The notes under the pieces: model-generated | Database searches by the model: none | The model's input: the letters and a program-made list of their open reading frames with translations, nothing else | What the model was told of the DNA's origin: nothing | Position numbers and translations under genes: made by a program | From: a bacterium | GTDB lineage: Bacteria > Armatimonadota > Zipacnadia > Zipacnadales > Zipacnadaceae | Assembly (NCBI GenBank): GCA_030602615.1 | Contig: JAUVZM010000017.1 | Span: forward strand, 1 to 42,170 | Reading direction: 5' to 3' | DNA length: 42,170 nt | Shown: positions 8,732 to 16,192 of the stretch, piece by piece | Numbering within the stretch: position 1 is the first letter of the stretch | Layout: the number at the start of each line of letters is the position of its first letter

Positions 8732-9910
8732 CTACAGCAAGCTCTTCACTTCCGCAGCATCTTTATCGCCCCGGCCCGATAGATTGATGACTATTACTTC
8801 ATCTTCACCGAAGTTCCCCGCCTGCTCAATAACCCAGGCGAGGGCGTGAGCGGCTTCCAGGGCCGGGATTATGCCCTCCAGCTTACTCAACTGATCGAAG
8901 GCGGCCAGCGCCTGCTCATCGGTGACACTCACATAAGTGGCCCGACCGCTCTCGTGCAGATAGGCGTGCTCGGGGCCCACTCCGGGGTAATCCAACCCGG
9001 CGGCCACTGAGTGAGCGTTGATGATCTGGCCGTCCTCATCTTGCATAATCTGCGAAGCCGACCCGTGCAGGATGCCGAAGCTGCCCGCAGCCAGCGGGGC
9101 GCTGTGCTCTCCGGTATGCAGGCCGTGCCCAGCACCCTCCACGCCAATCAGCTCAACGTCATCATCGAGGAAGGGATAAAAGAGGCCTATCGAATTCGAG
9201 CCGCCGCCGACGCAGGCCACCAGCTTGTCAGGCAGGCGCCCGACCTGCTCCGGGCACTGCTCGCGAACTTCCTGGCCAATGATGCTCTGGAAGTCGCGCA
9301 CCATCGTCGGATACGGGTGCGGCCCGCAGACGCTGCCCATCAGGTAGTGGGTATTTTCAACATTGGCCATCCAGTCGCGAATCGCTTCGTTAGTGGCATC
9401 TTTCAGCGTACCCTTGCCTGACTCAACTGGCTCAATTCTCGCACCCAGCAGCTCCATACGGAAGCAGTTGAGCCGCTGACGGCGGATGTCCTCGACGCCC
9501 ATATAGACAACCGTCTCCATCCCAAACAACGCGCCGACGGTAGCTGTCGCCACTCCATGTTGCCCAGCGCCGGTCTCCGCCACCAGTCGCGGCTTGCCCA
9601 TCCGCCGCGCCAGCAGCACCTGCCCCAGAGTGTTGTTCAGCTTATGCGCGCCAGTGTGGTTGAGGTCTTCGCGCTTTAGATACACCTGCGTCCCACACAG
9701 ATCACTGAGCCGCTCAGCCAAGTACAGCGGCGTAGGTCGCCCAGCGTAGTAGCGCCAGTAGTACTCCAGCTCCTTGTGAAACTCCAGGTCGGCCCATGCC
9801 TGCTCATAGGCCTGGACCAGCTCATCCAATGCTCCCATCAGGGTCTCGGGAACGTATTGCCCGCCGTAGCGGCCAAATCGGCCGGAACGCTGCTCGGTTT
9901 CTGTAGTCAT
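8732..9910 (-). CDS. trpB: Tryptophan synthase beta chain
   Basis: 392 residues; PLP-dependent condensation of indole with serine. The PLP lysine is in [15 protein letters not shown]. The glycine-rich phosphate loop is [10 protein letters not shown], and the substrate-binding region [11 protein letters not shown] is intact. The C-terminal NLSGRGDKD is typical. I prefer the ATG at 9910, about 10-12 nt after an AGGAAGTGA element; the GTG at 9922 sits directly against that element and is unlikely. This is the TrpB1 type that pairs with TrpA, consistent with trpA following immediately. Confidence 0.97.
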   Translation of the reverse strand: MTTETEQRSGRFGRYGGQYVPETLMGALDELVQAYEQAWADLEFHKELEYYWRYYAGRPTPLYLAERLSDLCGTQVYLKREDLNHTGAHKLNNTLGQVLLARRMGKPRLVAETGAGQHGVATATVGALFGMETVVYMGVEDIRRQRLNCFRMELLGARIEPVESGKGTLKDATNEAIRDWMANVENTHYLMGSVCGPHPYPTMVRDFQSIIGQEVREQCPEQVGRLPDKLVACVGGGSNSIGLFYPFLDDDVELIGVEGAGHGLHTGEHSAPLAAGSFGILHGSASQIMQDEDGQIINAHSVAAGLDYPGVGPEHAYLHESGRATYVSVTDEQALAAFDQLSKLEGIIPALEAAHALAWVIEQAGNFGEDEVIVINLSGRGDKDAAEVKSLL

Positions 9911-9943
9911 CCGCCGTATCACTTCCTGTTTGTCGTCACGGAA

Positions 9944-10747
9944 TTAGTGCTTTTGTTTGGGCACGCCTACAAACTTGCGGGCGGCCAGATCGAACTCGGC
10001 GCTCTTCATCAACGCGGTGCCCACCAGCACCGCGTCCACTCCCGCCGCCGCAACCCGCTCGACGTCTTGCCGGCAACTGACGCCGCTCTCGCTGACCACC
10101 AGAGCCTCTTCGCGGGCCAGCGGCGCCAGCCGTTCGGTAGTTGATAGGTCAATTTCCATCGTGGCGAGGTCGCGGTTATTGATCCCGATGACCTGTGCCC
10201 CTGCTGCCAGCGCCTGCGCCAGCTCCTCCTCGTTGTGCACCTCCACCAGCGCTGTCATGCCCAATTGGGCAGTCAACTCGTGAAGGTACACCAGCATTTC
10301 TGGCGCCAATACAGCGACAATTAGCAGGACTGCATCGGCCTGCAGGGCGCGGGACTCATATATTTGATAATCCTCCAATATGAAATCCTTGCGCAGGATG
10401 GGCAGAGGGATGCGGCCGCGGGCCCGGGCAATGAAGTTCGGCGCGCCCTGAAAATAGTTCTCCTCGGTCAGCACACTTATCGCCAGAGCGCCGCCGGCAA
10501 CGTAGTCCTGGGCAATATGCCGTGGATCAAACCAGAGCACAGGGAACTCTCCCTCCGACGGCGAGGCCCGCTTGATCTCGGCGATAAGCGCCACCTCCGT
10601 CCCGCGCAGCGCCTCCGCAAAGTCACGGGCCGGCGCTAGCTCGGCGGCCTGCTCTTGCAGCAACTCGACCGGACGGTCTGCCTTGGCGAACCGCAACTCG
10701 CGGCGCTTGCTTTCTACGATCTCTTCCAGGATACCGCTCAGTTTCAT
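9944..10747 (-). CDS. trpC: Indole-3-glycerol phosphate synthase
   Basis: 267 residues; converts carboxyphenylamino-deoxyribulose phosphate to indole-3-glycerol phosphate. Motifs include ALIAEIKRASPSEG (catalytic Lys), PILRKDFI (catalytic Lys), ALVEVHNEEE (Glu), VIGINNRDL (Asn) and VVSESGVS (Glu/Ser). It is a single-domain protein of normal length and is not fused to TrpF. The start is ATG with AGGTG 6 nt upstream; trpD ends 15 nt before. Confidence 0.97.
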   Translation of the reverse strand: MKLSGILEEIVESKRRELRFAKADRPVELLQEQAAELAPARDFAEALRGTEVALIAEIKRASPSEGEFPVLWFDPRHIAQDYVAGGALAISVLTEENYFQGAPNFIARARGRIPLPILRKDFILEDYQIYESRALQADAVLLIVAVLAPEMLVYLHELTAQLGMTALVEVHNEEELAQALAAGAQVIGINNRDLATMEIDLSTTERLAPLAREEALVVSESGVSCRQDVERVAAAGVDAVLVGTALMKSAEFDLAARKFVGVPKQKH

Positions 10748-10762
10748 AGCACACCTGACATC

Positions 10763-11776
10763 TCACAGCGAGTTGGACAGTTCACAAAGCTGCTCAAGCT
10801 TAGCCAGAGCCGCACCACTGTTGATAGCATCTGCGGCCTGCTGCATTCCTTCGCGAATACTGTCGGCATTACCTCCGACATAGATGGCCGCACCCGCATT
10901 AGCTAAGACAATATCATACCGGGGACCTGTCTTTCCAGCAAGGACAGCTCGCAGAAGCTCCGCGGATTCGGCCGGCGTCCCACCAGACAGCTCGGCAGCA
11001 CTGGCCGGCTCCACTCCCAACTCCTCGACAGTTAGAGTATACGTCTGAACCTGGCCATCAGCCAACTCAGCCACAGCCGTCTCCCCCAGCGTGGAAATTT
11101 CATCCAGCCCGTCGCGGCCGTGGACAACCACCGCCCGCTCGCTGCCCAGTTGCTGAAGCGCTTCGGCCATCGGCACAACCCACTCTTCAGCAAAGACTCC
11201 CAGGAGTTGCCGCCGGGCGTCGGCGGGATTAGTCAGCGGCCCCAGCAGGTTGAATACCGTGCGAATGCCCATCTCTTGCCGTGGCCCGATGGCATGCTTC
11301 ATCGCTGGATGCAGATTAGGCGCGAACAGGAAGCCGATGTCAATCTCATCTATGCAGCGGGCGACTGCTTCGGGAGACAGGTCAATATTGACTCCCAGAG
11401 CGGTCAGGACATCAGCACTGCCACACGCGCTGGATACCGAGCGGTTACCGTGCTTGGCAATGGGGACTCCTGCAGCCGCCGCCACTATCGCGGCAGCAGT
11501 TGATATGTTGAACGTCTCCAGGGCATCGCCGCCGGTCCCGCAGGTGTCCATCACATCTTCACGCTCCGTGGAGATACGAACGCAGTGCCGGCGCATAGTG
11601 CGGGCAAAGCCACAAATCTCCTCGGGCGTTTCTCCCTTCATGCGCAGCGCCATCAGAAACGCGCCGATCTGAGCGGGGCTGGATTGCCCGGTCATTATCT
11701 GGTTGAGCACCTCTTCGCCCTCTGTGGCAGTCAGGTGCTCACGGCGTGACAGTTTCTCCAGCGTAGCAGAAAGCAT
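10763..11776 (-). CDS. trpD: Anthranilate phosphoribosyltransferase
   Basis: 337 residues; transfers phosphoribose from PRPP to anthranilate. PRPP/Mg-binding motifs VMDTCGTGGDALETFNIST (about 76-94) and AKHGNRSVSS are present, and NLLGPLTNPAD is characteristic. The ATG at 11776 shares one base with the TAA of trpG (TAATG), so translation is probably coupled. No fused TrpG domain. Confidence 0.97.
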   Translation of the reverse strand: MLSATLEKLSRREHLTATEGEEVLNQIMTGQSSPAQIGAFLMALRMKGETPEEICGFARTMRRHCVRISTEREDVMDTCGTGGDALETFNISTAAAIVAAAAGVPIAKHGNRSVSSACGSADVLTALGVNIDLSPEAVARCIDEIDIGFLFAPNLHPAMKHAIGPRQEMGIRTVFNLLGPLTNPADARRQLLGVFAEEWVVPMAEALQQLGSERAVVVHGRDGLDEISTLGETAVAELADGQVQTYTLTVEELGVEPASAAELSGGTPAESAELLRAVLAGKTGPRYDIVLANAGAAIYVGGNADSIREGMQQAADAINSGAALAKLEQLCELSNSL

Positions 11777-12384
11777 TACTCAATCCCTCCGTTATCATAG
11801 TGTTGGGCGGCGCCTTGAGCAGTCAAACACAGGAAATTCTTCAGCAGATCGAGTCCCACAGAAGTCAGTATCGATTCGGGATGGAACTGGACCCCCTCAA
11901 TGAGGTACTCCCGGTGACGAATGCCCATAATCTCGCCAATATCGGTGTGTGCCGTCACCTCCAGGCAATCAGGCACTGTCTCGGGCTGGACGATCAACGA
12001 GTGATAGCGAACCGCCTCAAAGGGGTCGGGCAGGCCCGCGTAGATGCCGTCGCCGTCGTGGTGGATCAGGGATGTCTTGCCGTGCATCAGCCGACCAGCC
12101 TGTCCGACGGTAGCGCCAAAGACCTCGGCTATGGCCTGGTGGCCTAGGCAGACACCCAGAATCGGGACTTGCCCGGCCATCTGTTCGATCAGTTCGCAGG
12201 AAATACCGGCATCCGCCGCCCGACCCGGCCCCGGCGAGATGACAATGCGCTCTGGCTGCATCTGCTCTACCTCAGCAACGGTGAGCTTATCATTGCGGTA
12301 TACTGCCACAGTCTCGCCCAGATATGCCAGGTACTGGTACAGATTGTAGGTGAACGAGTCGTAGTTATCAATGAGCAGAGTCAC
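11776..12384 (-). CDS. trpG: Anthranilate synthase glutamine amidotransferase subunit
   Basis: 202 residues. A class I glutamine amidotransferase that supplies ammonia to TrpE. The nucleophilic Cys is in [17 protein letters not shown], and the His-Glu of the triad is in [22 protein letters not shown] and VISPGPG are typical. The GTG start overlaps the trpE stop by 4 nt (GTGA), indicating coupled, equimolar synthesis. It could also serve PabB if the genome encodes one. Confidence 0.97.
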   Translation of the reverse strand: MTLLIDNYDSFTYNLYQYLAYLGETVAVYRNDKLTVAEVEQMQPERIVISPGPGRAADAGISCELIEQMAGQVPILGVCLGHQAIAEVFGATVGQAGRLMHGKTSLIHHDGDGIYAGLPDPFEAVRYHSLIVQPETVPDCLEVTAHTDIGEIMGIRHREYLIEGVQFHPESILTSVGLDLLKNFLCLTAQGAAQHYDNGGIE

Positions 12385-13886
12385 AGCAAGCCCTCCTCGG
12401 CCAAGCGCAGGGCTTCCAGCAGGGCCGCCGCCTTCGCCATTGTCTCATCATACTCGAAGTCGGCGTCGGAGTCAGCTACGATGCCGCTGCCCACCTGCAG
12501 GTAGGCGGTGTCTCCGTCCACGATGAAGGTGCGCAGAATGAGGCAGGTATCCATTGCCCCCGAGAAGCTGAAGTAGCCCACAGCGCCACCGTAAGGCCCC
12601 CGCTTGACCGGCTCAAGCTCTTCGATGATCTCCATTGCCCGGATTTTGGGTGCACCGCTGACCGTACCGGCAGGGAAGGCCGCCCGCAGCAGATCAAACT
12701 GGTCTTTGTCGGCAGCCAGCTTGCCGCGTACATTGCTGACGATGTGCATCACGTGCGAGTAGCGCTCCACGGCCATCAGCTCATCAACCTCCACGCTTCC
12801 CGGCTGGCAGACCCGCCCCAGATCGTTACGGTGCAGGTCAACCAGCATCAGGTGCTCGGCGCGCTCTTTTGCGTCGGAAAGCAGCTCCTGCTCGAGCTGT
12901 TCATCTTCATGCTGACTGCTGCCCCGGCGGCGAGTCCCGGCAATAGGGCGGGTCGTCACCTCGCCGTTATCCTCGGTCACCAGCACCTCCGGAGAGGCCC
13001 CAATCAGCTTCAGGTCAGCGAAGCTCAGATAGAACATATAGGGCGAGGGATTAATGGCGCGCAGCGCCCGATACAGATCAAAGCTGTCTACACTTATCTT
13101 CGCGCTCATGCGGTGGGCCAGCACCACCTGAATGACATCTCCAGCCCGGATATACTCCTTGGCCCGCTGTACGGCCTGGCGGTGCTCAGCGCGCGTCATA
13201 GACGATGGTAGGCCCGACGGATCATCAGGGATGCCACCCTTGATAGTCGGCGCAGCCGACCGCGGGACCGGCTGGCGCAGCTTTTCGATAACAGTTTCTA
13301 TCTTCTCCACAGCCTGCCAGTAAGCGACCTGCGGGTCATCGTTAACGTGAGCGTTGGCCAGAACTCTAACCCGATTGAGCACATGATCGAAGACCACCAG
13401 GGTGTCAGCAAACATAAAGAAGCAGTCGGGCAGCTCCAGATCATCGGGGTTCTCATCGGGTAGATCTTCGAAGAAGCGCACTGTATCGTAGCCGATGTAG
13501 CCGAGTGCACCCCCGGCAAAGCGCTCCCAGCCGGGTATCGGTACATATCGGTACTCCGCCAGCAACTGATGCAGCTTGTCAAGCGGAGTCTCACCATCTC
13601 CAAGCCTCTCGGACTGCTCGCTGCCGTTGGTGGTGGTGACTACTTGCCGGCCTTTGCTGCGGAAAAGTCGGTAGGGAGCGGTCGCCAGGTAGGAGTAGCG
13701 AGCGATATTCTCGCCGCCGGTGACGCTTTCCAGCAGGAAGGCATAATCCTCGCAGCCCTCGCGCAGCTTGAGGAAGGCCGAAATGGGCGTCTCCAGGTCA
13801 GCTACAATTTCGCGATAGACAGGGACGAGATTCCCCTGTTCAGCGCGTCGGACAAACTCGGTTAAGTCGGGAGTGTACATGGTCAT
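12381..13886 (-). CDS. trpE: Anthranilate synthase component I
   Basis: 501 residues; chorismate to anthranilate with ammonia from TrpG. The N-terminal domain carries [19 protein letters not shown], the LLES motif of the tryptophan feedback site. The chorismate-binding C-terminal half shows [44 protein letters not shown] and [10 protein letters not shown]. The ATG at 13886 is preferred, with AAAGG about 5 nt upstream; a GTG at 13898 and an ATG at 13880 are alternatives. Expression should be set by the attenuator at 14126-14317 and activity by feedback inhibition. Confidence 0.97.
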   Translation of the reverse strand: MTMYTPDLTEFVRRAEQGNLVPVYREIVADLETPISAFLKLREGCEDYAFLLESVTGGENIARYSYLATAPYRLFRSKGRQVVTTTNGSEQSERLGDGETPLDKLHQLLAEYRYVPIPGWERFAGGALGYIGYDTVRFFEDLPDENPDDLELPDCFFMFADTLVVFDHVLNRVRVLANAHVNDDPQVAYWQAVEKIETVIEKLRQPVPRSAAPTIKGGIPDDPSGLPSSMTRAEHRQAVQRAKEYIRAGDVIQVVLAHRMSAKISVDSFDLYRALRAINPSPYMFYLSFADLKLIGASPEVLVTEDNGEVTTRPIAGTRRRGSSQHEDEQLEQELLSDAKERAEHLMLVDLHRNDLGRVCQPGSVEVDELMAVERYSHVMHIVSNVRGKLAADKDQFDLLRAAFPAGTVSGAPKIRAMEIIEELEPVKRGPYGGAVGYFSFSGAMDTCLILRTFIVDGDTAYLQVGSGIVADSDADFEYDETMAKAAALLEALRLAEEGLL

Positions 13887-14031
13887 TAAACCTTTCACAG
13901 AGCAGTGTTGTACCGCCGAAAGCCTGGCCGGCAGTGCCAGCCGCTGGCACTCCTACTACCCAGGAGCGCCGCAGGCAGGCTTTCGCCCGAGCTATTTGCT
14001 GATCTGCTGAGCTTAAAACTGCTGCGGCCAT
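13840..14031 (-). CDS. Small upstream ORF overlapping the trpE start
   Basis: A 63-codon frame with the best ribosome binding site of the operon (AGGAGG, 7 nt before the ATG at 14031). It ends inside trpE, overlapping it by 47 nt in another frame. The product (MAAAVLSSADQQIARAKACL...) has one Trp codon (codon 24) in the middle of a palindromic repeat and resembles no family I know. It may be a second leader peptide that couples ribosomes to trpE, whose own site is weaker, or an incidental frame. Translation is likely from the start signals; function is inferred only. Confidence 0.4.
   Translation of the reverse strand: MAAAVLSSADQQIARAKACLRRSWVVGVPAAGTAGQAFGGTTLLCERFNDHVHSRLNRVCPTR
13918..13984. 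repeat. Nested palindromic repeat inside the trpE leader
   Basis: Outer inverted repeat GAAAGCCTG (13918-13926) / CAGGCTTTC (13976-13984). Inside it is a perfect palindrome GTGCCAGC-C-GCTGGCAC (13934-13950). The minus-strand core GGAGTGCCAGC recurs as GGAATGCCAGC near 14090-14101, suggesting a dispersed REP-like family. On the RNA it would form a stable hairpin about 30 nt upstream of the trpE start. Confidence 0.6.
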
Positions 14032-14058
14032 GTTACCACCTCCTGAACTTCTAGTCTA

Positions 14059-14080
14059 TGCCGCCGGCGTCGTGGCGGCA
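14059..14080. repeat. GC-rich hairpin upstream of the small trp leader ORF
   Basis: TGCCGCC (14059-14065) and GGCGGCA (14074-14080), a 7-bp stem with an 8-nt loop, just before the AGGAGG of the 63-codon ORF on the minus strand. Adjacent minus-strand sequence from 14098 to 14051 can encode a 15-residue peptide (MPAGPECRHDAGGID), possibly just part of the repeat. Confidence 0.45.
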
Positions 14081-14125
14081 CTCAGGGCCGGCTGGCATTC
14101 CGACTTTCACCCTCCCCGTGTTGTC

Positions 14126-14170
14126 AAAACGAAAATGGCGAGCTGCGCTTTTGGAGCGCTGGCCCGCCAT
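14126..14170 (-). terminator. Second trp leader terminator (T2)
   Basis: Minus-strand stem: 9-bp outer helix ATGGCGGGC (14170-14162) / GCTCGCCAT (14143-14135) with one G-U pair, and an inner helix GCGCT / AGCGC closing the loop CCAAA. The 3' side runs into TTTTCGTTTT. It begins only 2 nt after the first terminator. Its 5' arm can instead pair with the 3' arm of T1, giving a way to switch it off. Confidence 0.75.
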
Positions 14171-14172
14171 CT

Positions 14173-14214
14173 AAACAAAAACCGCGGGCCGAGTTCTGGG
14201 TGAACTGACCCGCG
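14173..14214 (-). terminator. First trp leader terminator (T1, segments 3:4)
   Basis: Minus-strand stem CGCGGGTC + AGTTC (14214-14202), loop ACCCA, GAACT + C bulge + GGCCCGCG (14196-14183): 13 bp with one U-G pair. It is followed by GTTTTTGTTT. This is a strong intrinsic terminator about 300 nt ahead of trpE and 47 nt after the leader peptide stop, the classical position for an attenuator. Confidence 0.9.
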
Positions 14215-14271
14215 TGGTCTGAGAAGCTCTAAATTATCGACACGCGCTGGGGCCAGTTCACTAGGTGAACC
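14200..14271 (-). promoter_or_regulatory. trp antiterminator and protector segments (1, 2, 3)
   Basis: Segment 1 GGTTCAC (14271-14265) pairs with GTGAACT of segment 2 through a 3-nt loop. Segment 2 GTGAACTGGCCC (14261-14250) pairs in full, 12 bp with one G-U, with segment 3 GGGTCAGTTCAC (14211-14200), the 5' arm of T1. A ribosome stalled at Trp codons 13-14 would cover segment 1 and leave 2:3 free to form (read-through). One finishing at the stop would cover segment 2 and allow 3:4 (termination). All pairings are read from the sequence; the mechanism is by analogy with known trp attenuators. Confidence 0.85.
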
Positions 14272-14317
14272 AATACCACCAGCTATACCAAACTCGGCCC
14301 GGCGTGTCAGATTTCAT
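14261..14317 (-). CDS. trpL: trp operon leader peptide
   Basis: Eighteen codons, ATG at 14317 to TAG at 14261, encoding MKSDTPGRVWYSWWYWFT with Trp at positions 10, 13, 14 and 16. Four Trp in eighteen residues, directly upstream of an alternating-stem attenuator and the trp genes, identifies a ribosome-stalling leader peptide. The -10 element ends at 14328, so the transcript should start about 4 nt before the ATG. There is no room for a Shine-Dalgarno sequence, and the leader is predicted to be translated as a leaderless (or almost leaderless) message. It is too short for ordinary gene callers. Confidence 0.9.
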   Translation of the reverse strand: MKSDTPGRVWYSWWYWFT

Positions 14318-14327
14318 CTTGATTGGT

Positions 14328-14356
14328 AGTATAACAATTTCTGCCGGTCTTGTCAA
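14328..14356 (-). promoter_or_regulatory. trp operon promoter
   Basis: Minus strand TTGACA (14356-14351), 17-bp spacer, TATACT (14333-14328): a perfect -35 and a five-of-six -10 at ideal spacing. The predicted start is near 14321. No clear palindromic operator overlaps it, so attenuation may be the main transcriptional control. Confidence 0.9.
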
Positions 14357-14433
14357 GAGGCCGTGGGCAGAGAATCATTTTACTATTAACACATCACTTG
14401 CGAATATCGGTAATCTTCCTCTACACGCAGGAC

Positions 14434-14462
14434 TTGACAAGGTTAGTGGAGAATGGTATTAC
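14434..14462 (+). promoter_or_regulatory. Sigma70-type promoter upstream of a pseudogene
   Basis: TTGACA (14434-14439), 17-bp spacer, TATTAC (14457-14462). It points toward the decayed secreted-protein gene at 14544 and could also contribute transcripts to the gene at 14894. Confidence 0.6.
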
Positions 14463-14543
14463 TAGTATTGCCGCGTCGGGCAGCGACTGTTCGCTTTGTC
14501 CGAGCACATAGATTCGGTTGCGAATGAGCGAAGGATGTCCACT

Positions 14544-14759
14544 ATGCTCCGCTACTGGAGTACCACGTAAGTTGCCTCAGTTGTTTTTCTGGTCGCCGTT
14601 ATGTCTCTGGCCGTTGTCGCTCCCGCCCGCGCTGATTACTGGCACATCCACACCGTGGACAGCAGCGGCGGCGTGGGCTCCTGGAACTCCCTGGCCCTGG
14701 ACGACTACGCCTCCGCCGCCGCCGCGAGTAGCTGCCCTGTGCAAGCTCGCCGGGCATAG
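14544..14759 (+). pseudogene. Decayed secreted repeat-protein gene
   Basis: ATG at 14544 with GAAGGA upstream encodes MLRYWSTT, then an in-frame TAA (14568-14570). The same frame continues VASVVFLVAVMSLAVVAPARA, a convincing signal peptide core and cleavage site. It then reads DYWHIHTVDSSGGVGSWNSLALD, resembling the WHIxTVDSxGxVGxxxSLALD unit of long secreted beta-propeller-type repeat proteins. The frame ends at TAG 14757-14759 after one repeat. A nonsense codon in the signal peptide plus loss of all later repeats points to a pseudogene; the promoter at 14434-14462 survives. Confidence 0.65.
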
Positions 14760-14818
14760 TTCAGGTCAGTAATTCCTCCCCGAGAGTAGCTGCCAGCCTA
14801 CAGTGACCATTGTTGCTT

Positions 14819-14848
14819 TTGACACCAGGCCAGTGATTGTGTTATACT
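14819..14848 (+). promoter_or_regulatory. Sigma70-type promoter of the copper-amine-oxidase-N-like gene
   Basis: TTGACA (14819-14824), 18-bp spacer, TATACT (14843-14848). It leads into a leader of about 40 nt, with GGGAGG at 14881-14886 before the ATG at 14894. Confidence 0.85.
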
Positions 14849-14893
14849 ACTGGTGGTTGTAGGGTATCCTTACGTTATCCGGGAGGCATTTTG

Positions 14894-15382
14894 ATGCAAA
14901 CCACAGGGCAAATCGGAAAGATAGTAGCCATCGTAGTAGTTGCCAGCCTTCTGCTCAGTACAGTAGCATTGGTGTGGGGGCAGAGTTCAGCGCCCGATTT
15001 TCAGCTAATCGAGCGCAAGACGATCCAGCGGGAGATGGTCTGGTTCAACGGCCGGGAGGGTGACTTTGAATATAAGCCTTTCCTGAAGAATAAGCGGGTG
15101 TATGTTACTCTGCTGGACCTGATGCGCCATATTGGCGGGAACCTCCTCACCGGCCCACCTAAGAACTTAATCGAACTTGAGCGCAATAAAGTGTTGGTGC
15201 GAGTGCTGCCCGGCGAGCACTACGTTATGCTCAACGGAGTGAAGACCAACGTGGAACGGGCTCCGATCAAGCGCGGAGCCGCGATGTACGTGCCGCTGCG
15301 CTTCTATTGCAATCTGTTCGGCATTGCAGTGGATTGGAACCGTATCGAGCACCGGGCCTATGTGAGCTTCAGCACTGAGTAA
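14894..15382 (+). CDS. Secreted copper-amine-oxidase N-terminal-like protein
   Basis: 162 residues; the start is fixed by GGGAGG 7 nt upstream. A signal peptide or N-terminal anchor (IGKIVAIVVVASLLLSTVALVWG) is followed by one alpha/beta domain. KRVYVTLLDLMRHIGG, HYVMLNGVKTNVERAP, AAMYVPLRFYCNLFG and VDWNRIEHRAYVSF match the copper-amine-oxidase N-terminal (stalk) domain pattern: a beta hairpin carrying a short conserved 'vPlRf' stretch. These domains have no catalytic role and are common in secreted proteins of Firmicutes and Armatimonadota. Own promoter and terminator make it a one-gene unit, probably well expressed. Confidence 0.75.
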   Translation: MQTTGQIGKIVAIVVVASLLLSTVALVWGQSSAPDFQLIERKTIQREMVWFNGREGDFEYKPFLKNKRVYVTLLDLMRHIGGNLLTGPPKNLIELERNKVLVRVLPGEHYVMLNGVKTNVERAPIKRGAAMYVPLRFYCNLFGIAVDWNRIEHRAYVSFSTE

Positions 15383-15410
15383 GCACGGATAACGCCCCAG
15401 GATAACACGA

Positions 15411-15450
15411 GCGCCCTGGCAAAAAGTAGACCCCAGGGCGCTTTTTTGTT
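15411..15450 (+). terminator. Intrinsic terminator
   Basis: GCGCCCTGG (15411-15419) / CCAGGGCGC (15433-15441), a perfect 9-bp stem, followed by TTTTTTGTTT. It closes the copper-amine-oxidase-N-like gene and lies only about 17 nt before the start codon of the next gene. Confidence 0.92.
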
Positions 15451-15466
15451 TGAGAGCGGCGCACTG

Positions 15467-16192
15467 ATGATTGACCTGCACTGTCACATCCTGCCTGGTC
15501 TGGACGACGGCTCACCCGATCTGGCCACCTCTGTGGAGATGGCCCGAGTAGCCCTGGACGACGGCATTGAGACGATCGTAGCCACGCCTCATTGTTTTGT
15601 AGACGCCGGTCCGACACCTGCCGAGATCTGCACAGCTACCCAGCAGCTACAGGCAGCGCTGGCTGACGGTGACCTCCCCCTGACGGTACTGCCCGGAGCG
15701 GAGGTGCGGGCGCATCCGCAACTGCCGGAGATGGTAAGCCGCGGTGAGGTCATGACAATTGCTGACGGCGGGGACTACCTGCTGATAGAGCCGCCCTTCA
15801 TCGGTATTCCCAACTACCTTGAGCAGCTCTGCTTTGAGCTCCAGGTTGCTAGCATAACTCCGATACTCGCCCACCCCGAGCGCGCGGAGCTGATGCAGCG
15901 CCAGCCGGAGTTGTGCGAGCGGCTGGTAGAGCGTGGTTGCCTGATTCAAGTCAATGCACCCAGCCTGCACAGAGAGTATGGCAGGACCATCGCTAGGATT
16001 GCTGCTGATCTGATCCGCAGTGAGCTAGTCCACATAGTAGCCAGCGACGCACACAACGCTACTTACCATCCCCCAGTGCTTAGCAAGGTCCGCCGAGCTG
16101 TGGTGCAGGCCGCAGGCGAGGATGCTTTCCACAGAATGACTCAGTTAGTGCCGGCAAGACTAATACGCAATGCTGAGGAGACAGCAAGATGA
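15467..16192 (+). CDS. PHP-family CpsB/CapC-type tyrosine phosphatase
   Basis: 241 residues. The PHP metal-binding motifs are in order: MIDLHCHILPGLDDGSPDL at the N-terminus, IVATPHCF, ILAHPERAELM and VASDAHN. The length and the opening motif match CpsB/CapC/YwqE manganese-dependent phosphotyrosine phosphatases, which act on polysaccharide-assembly tyrosine kinases. No such kinase or chain-length regulator is seen nearby, although a sugar transferase lies at 20086-20691. The ribosome binding site is weak. The stop overlaps the next gene's start (ATGA). Histidinol-phosphatase-like activity is a less likely alternative. Confidence 0.85.
   Translation: MIDLHCHILPGLDDGSPDLATSVEMARVALDDGIETIVATPHCFVDAGPTPAEICTATQQLQAALADGDLPLTVLPGAEVRAHPQLPEMVSRGEVMTIADGGDYLLIEPPFIGIPNYLEQLCFELQVASITPILAHPERAELMQRQPELCERLVERGCLIQVNAPSLHREYGRTIARIAADLIRSELVHIVASDAHNATYHPPVLSKVRRAVVQAAGEDAFHRMTQLVPARLIRNAEETAR

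Noticed and set aside
9944-11776. Hidden trpF fused to trpC or trpD
   Set aside because: Both proteins are single-domain and of normal length; no TrpF motif is visible.
14100-14320. T-box riboswitch upstream of trpE
   Set aside because: I looked for the T-box consensus (AGGGTGGNACCGCG) and a specifier stem and found neither; the Trp-rich leader ORF with alternating stems explains the region better.
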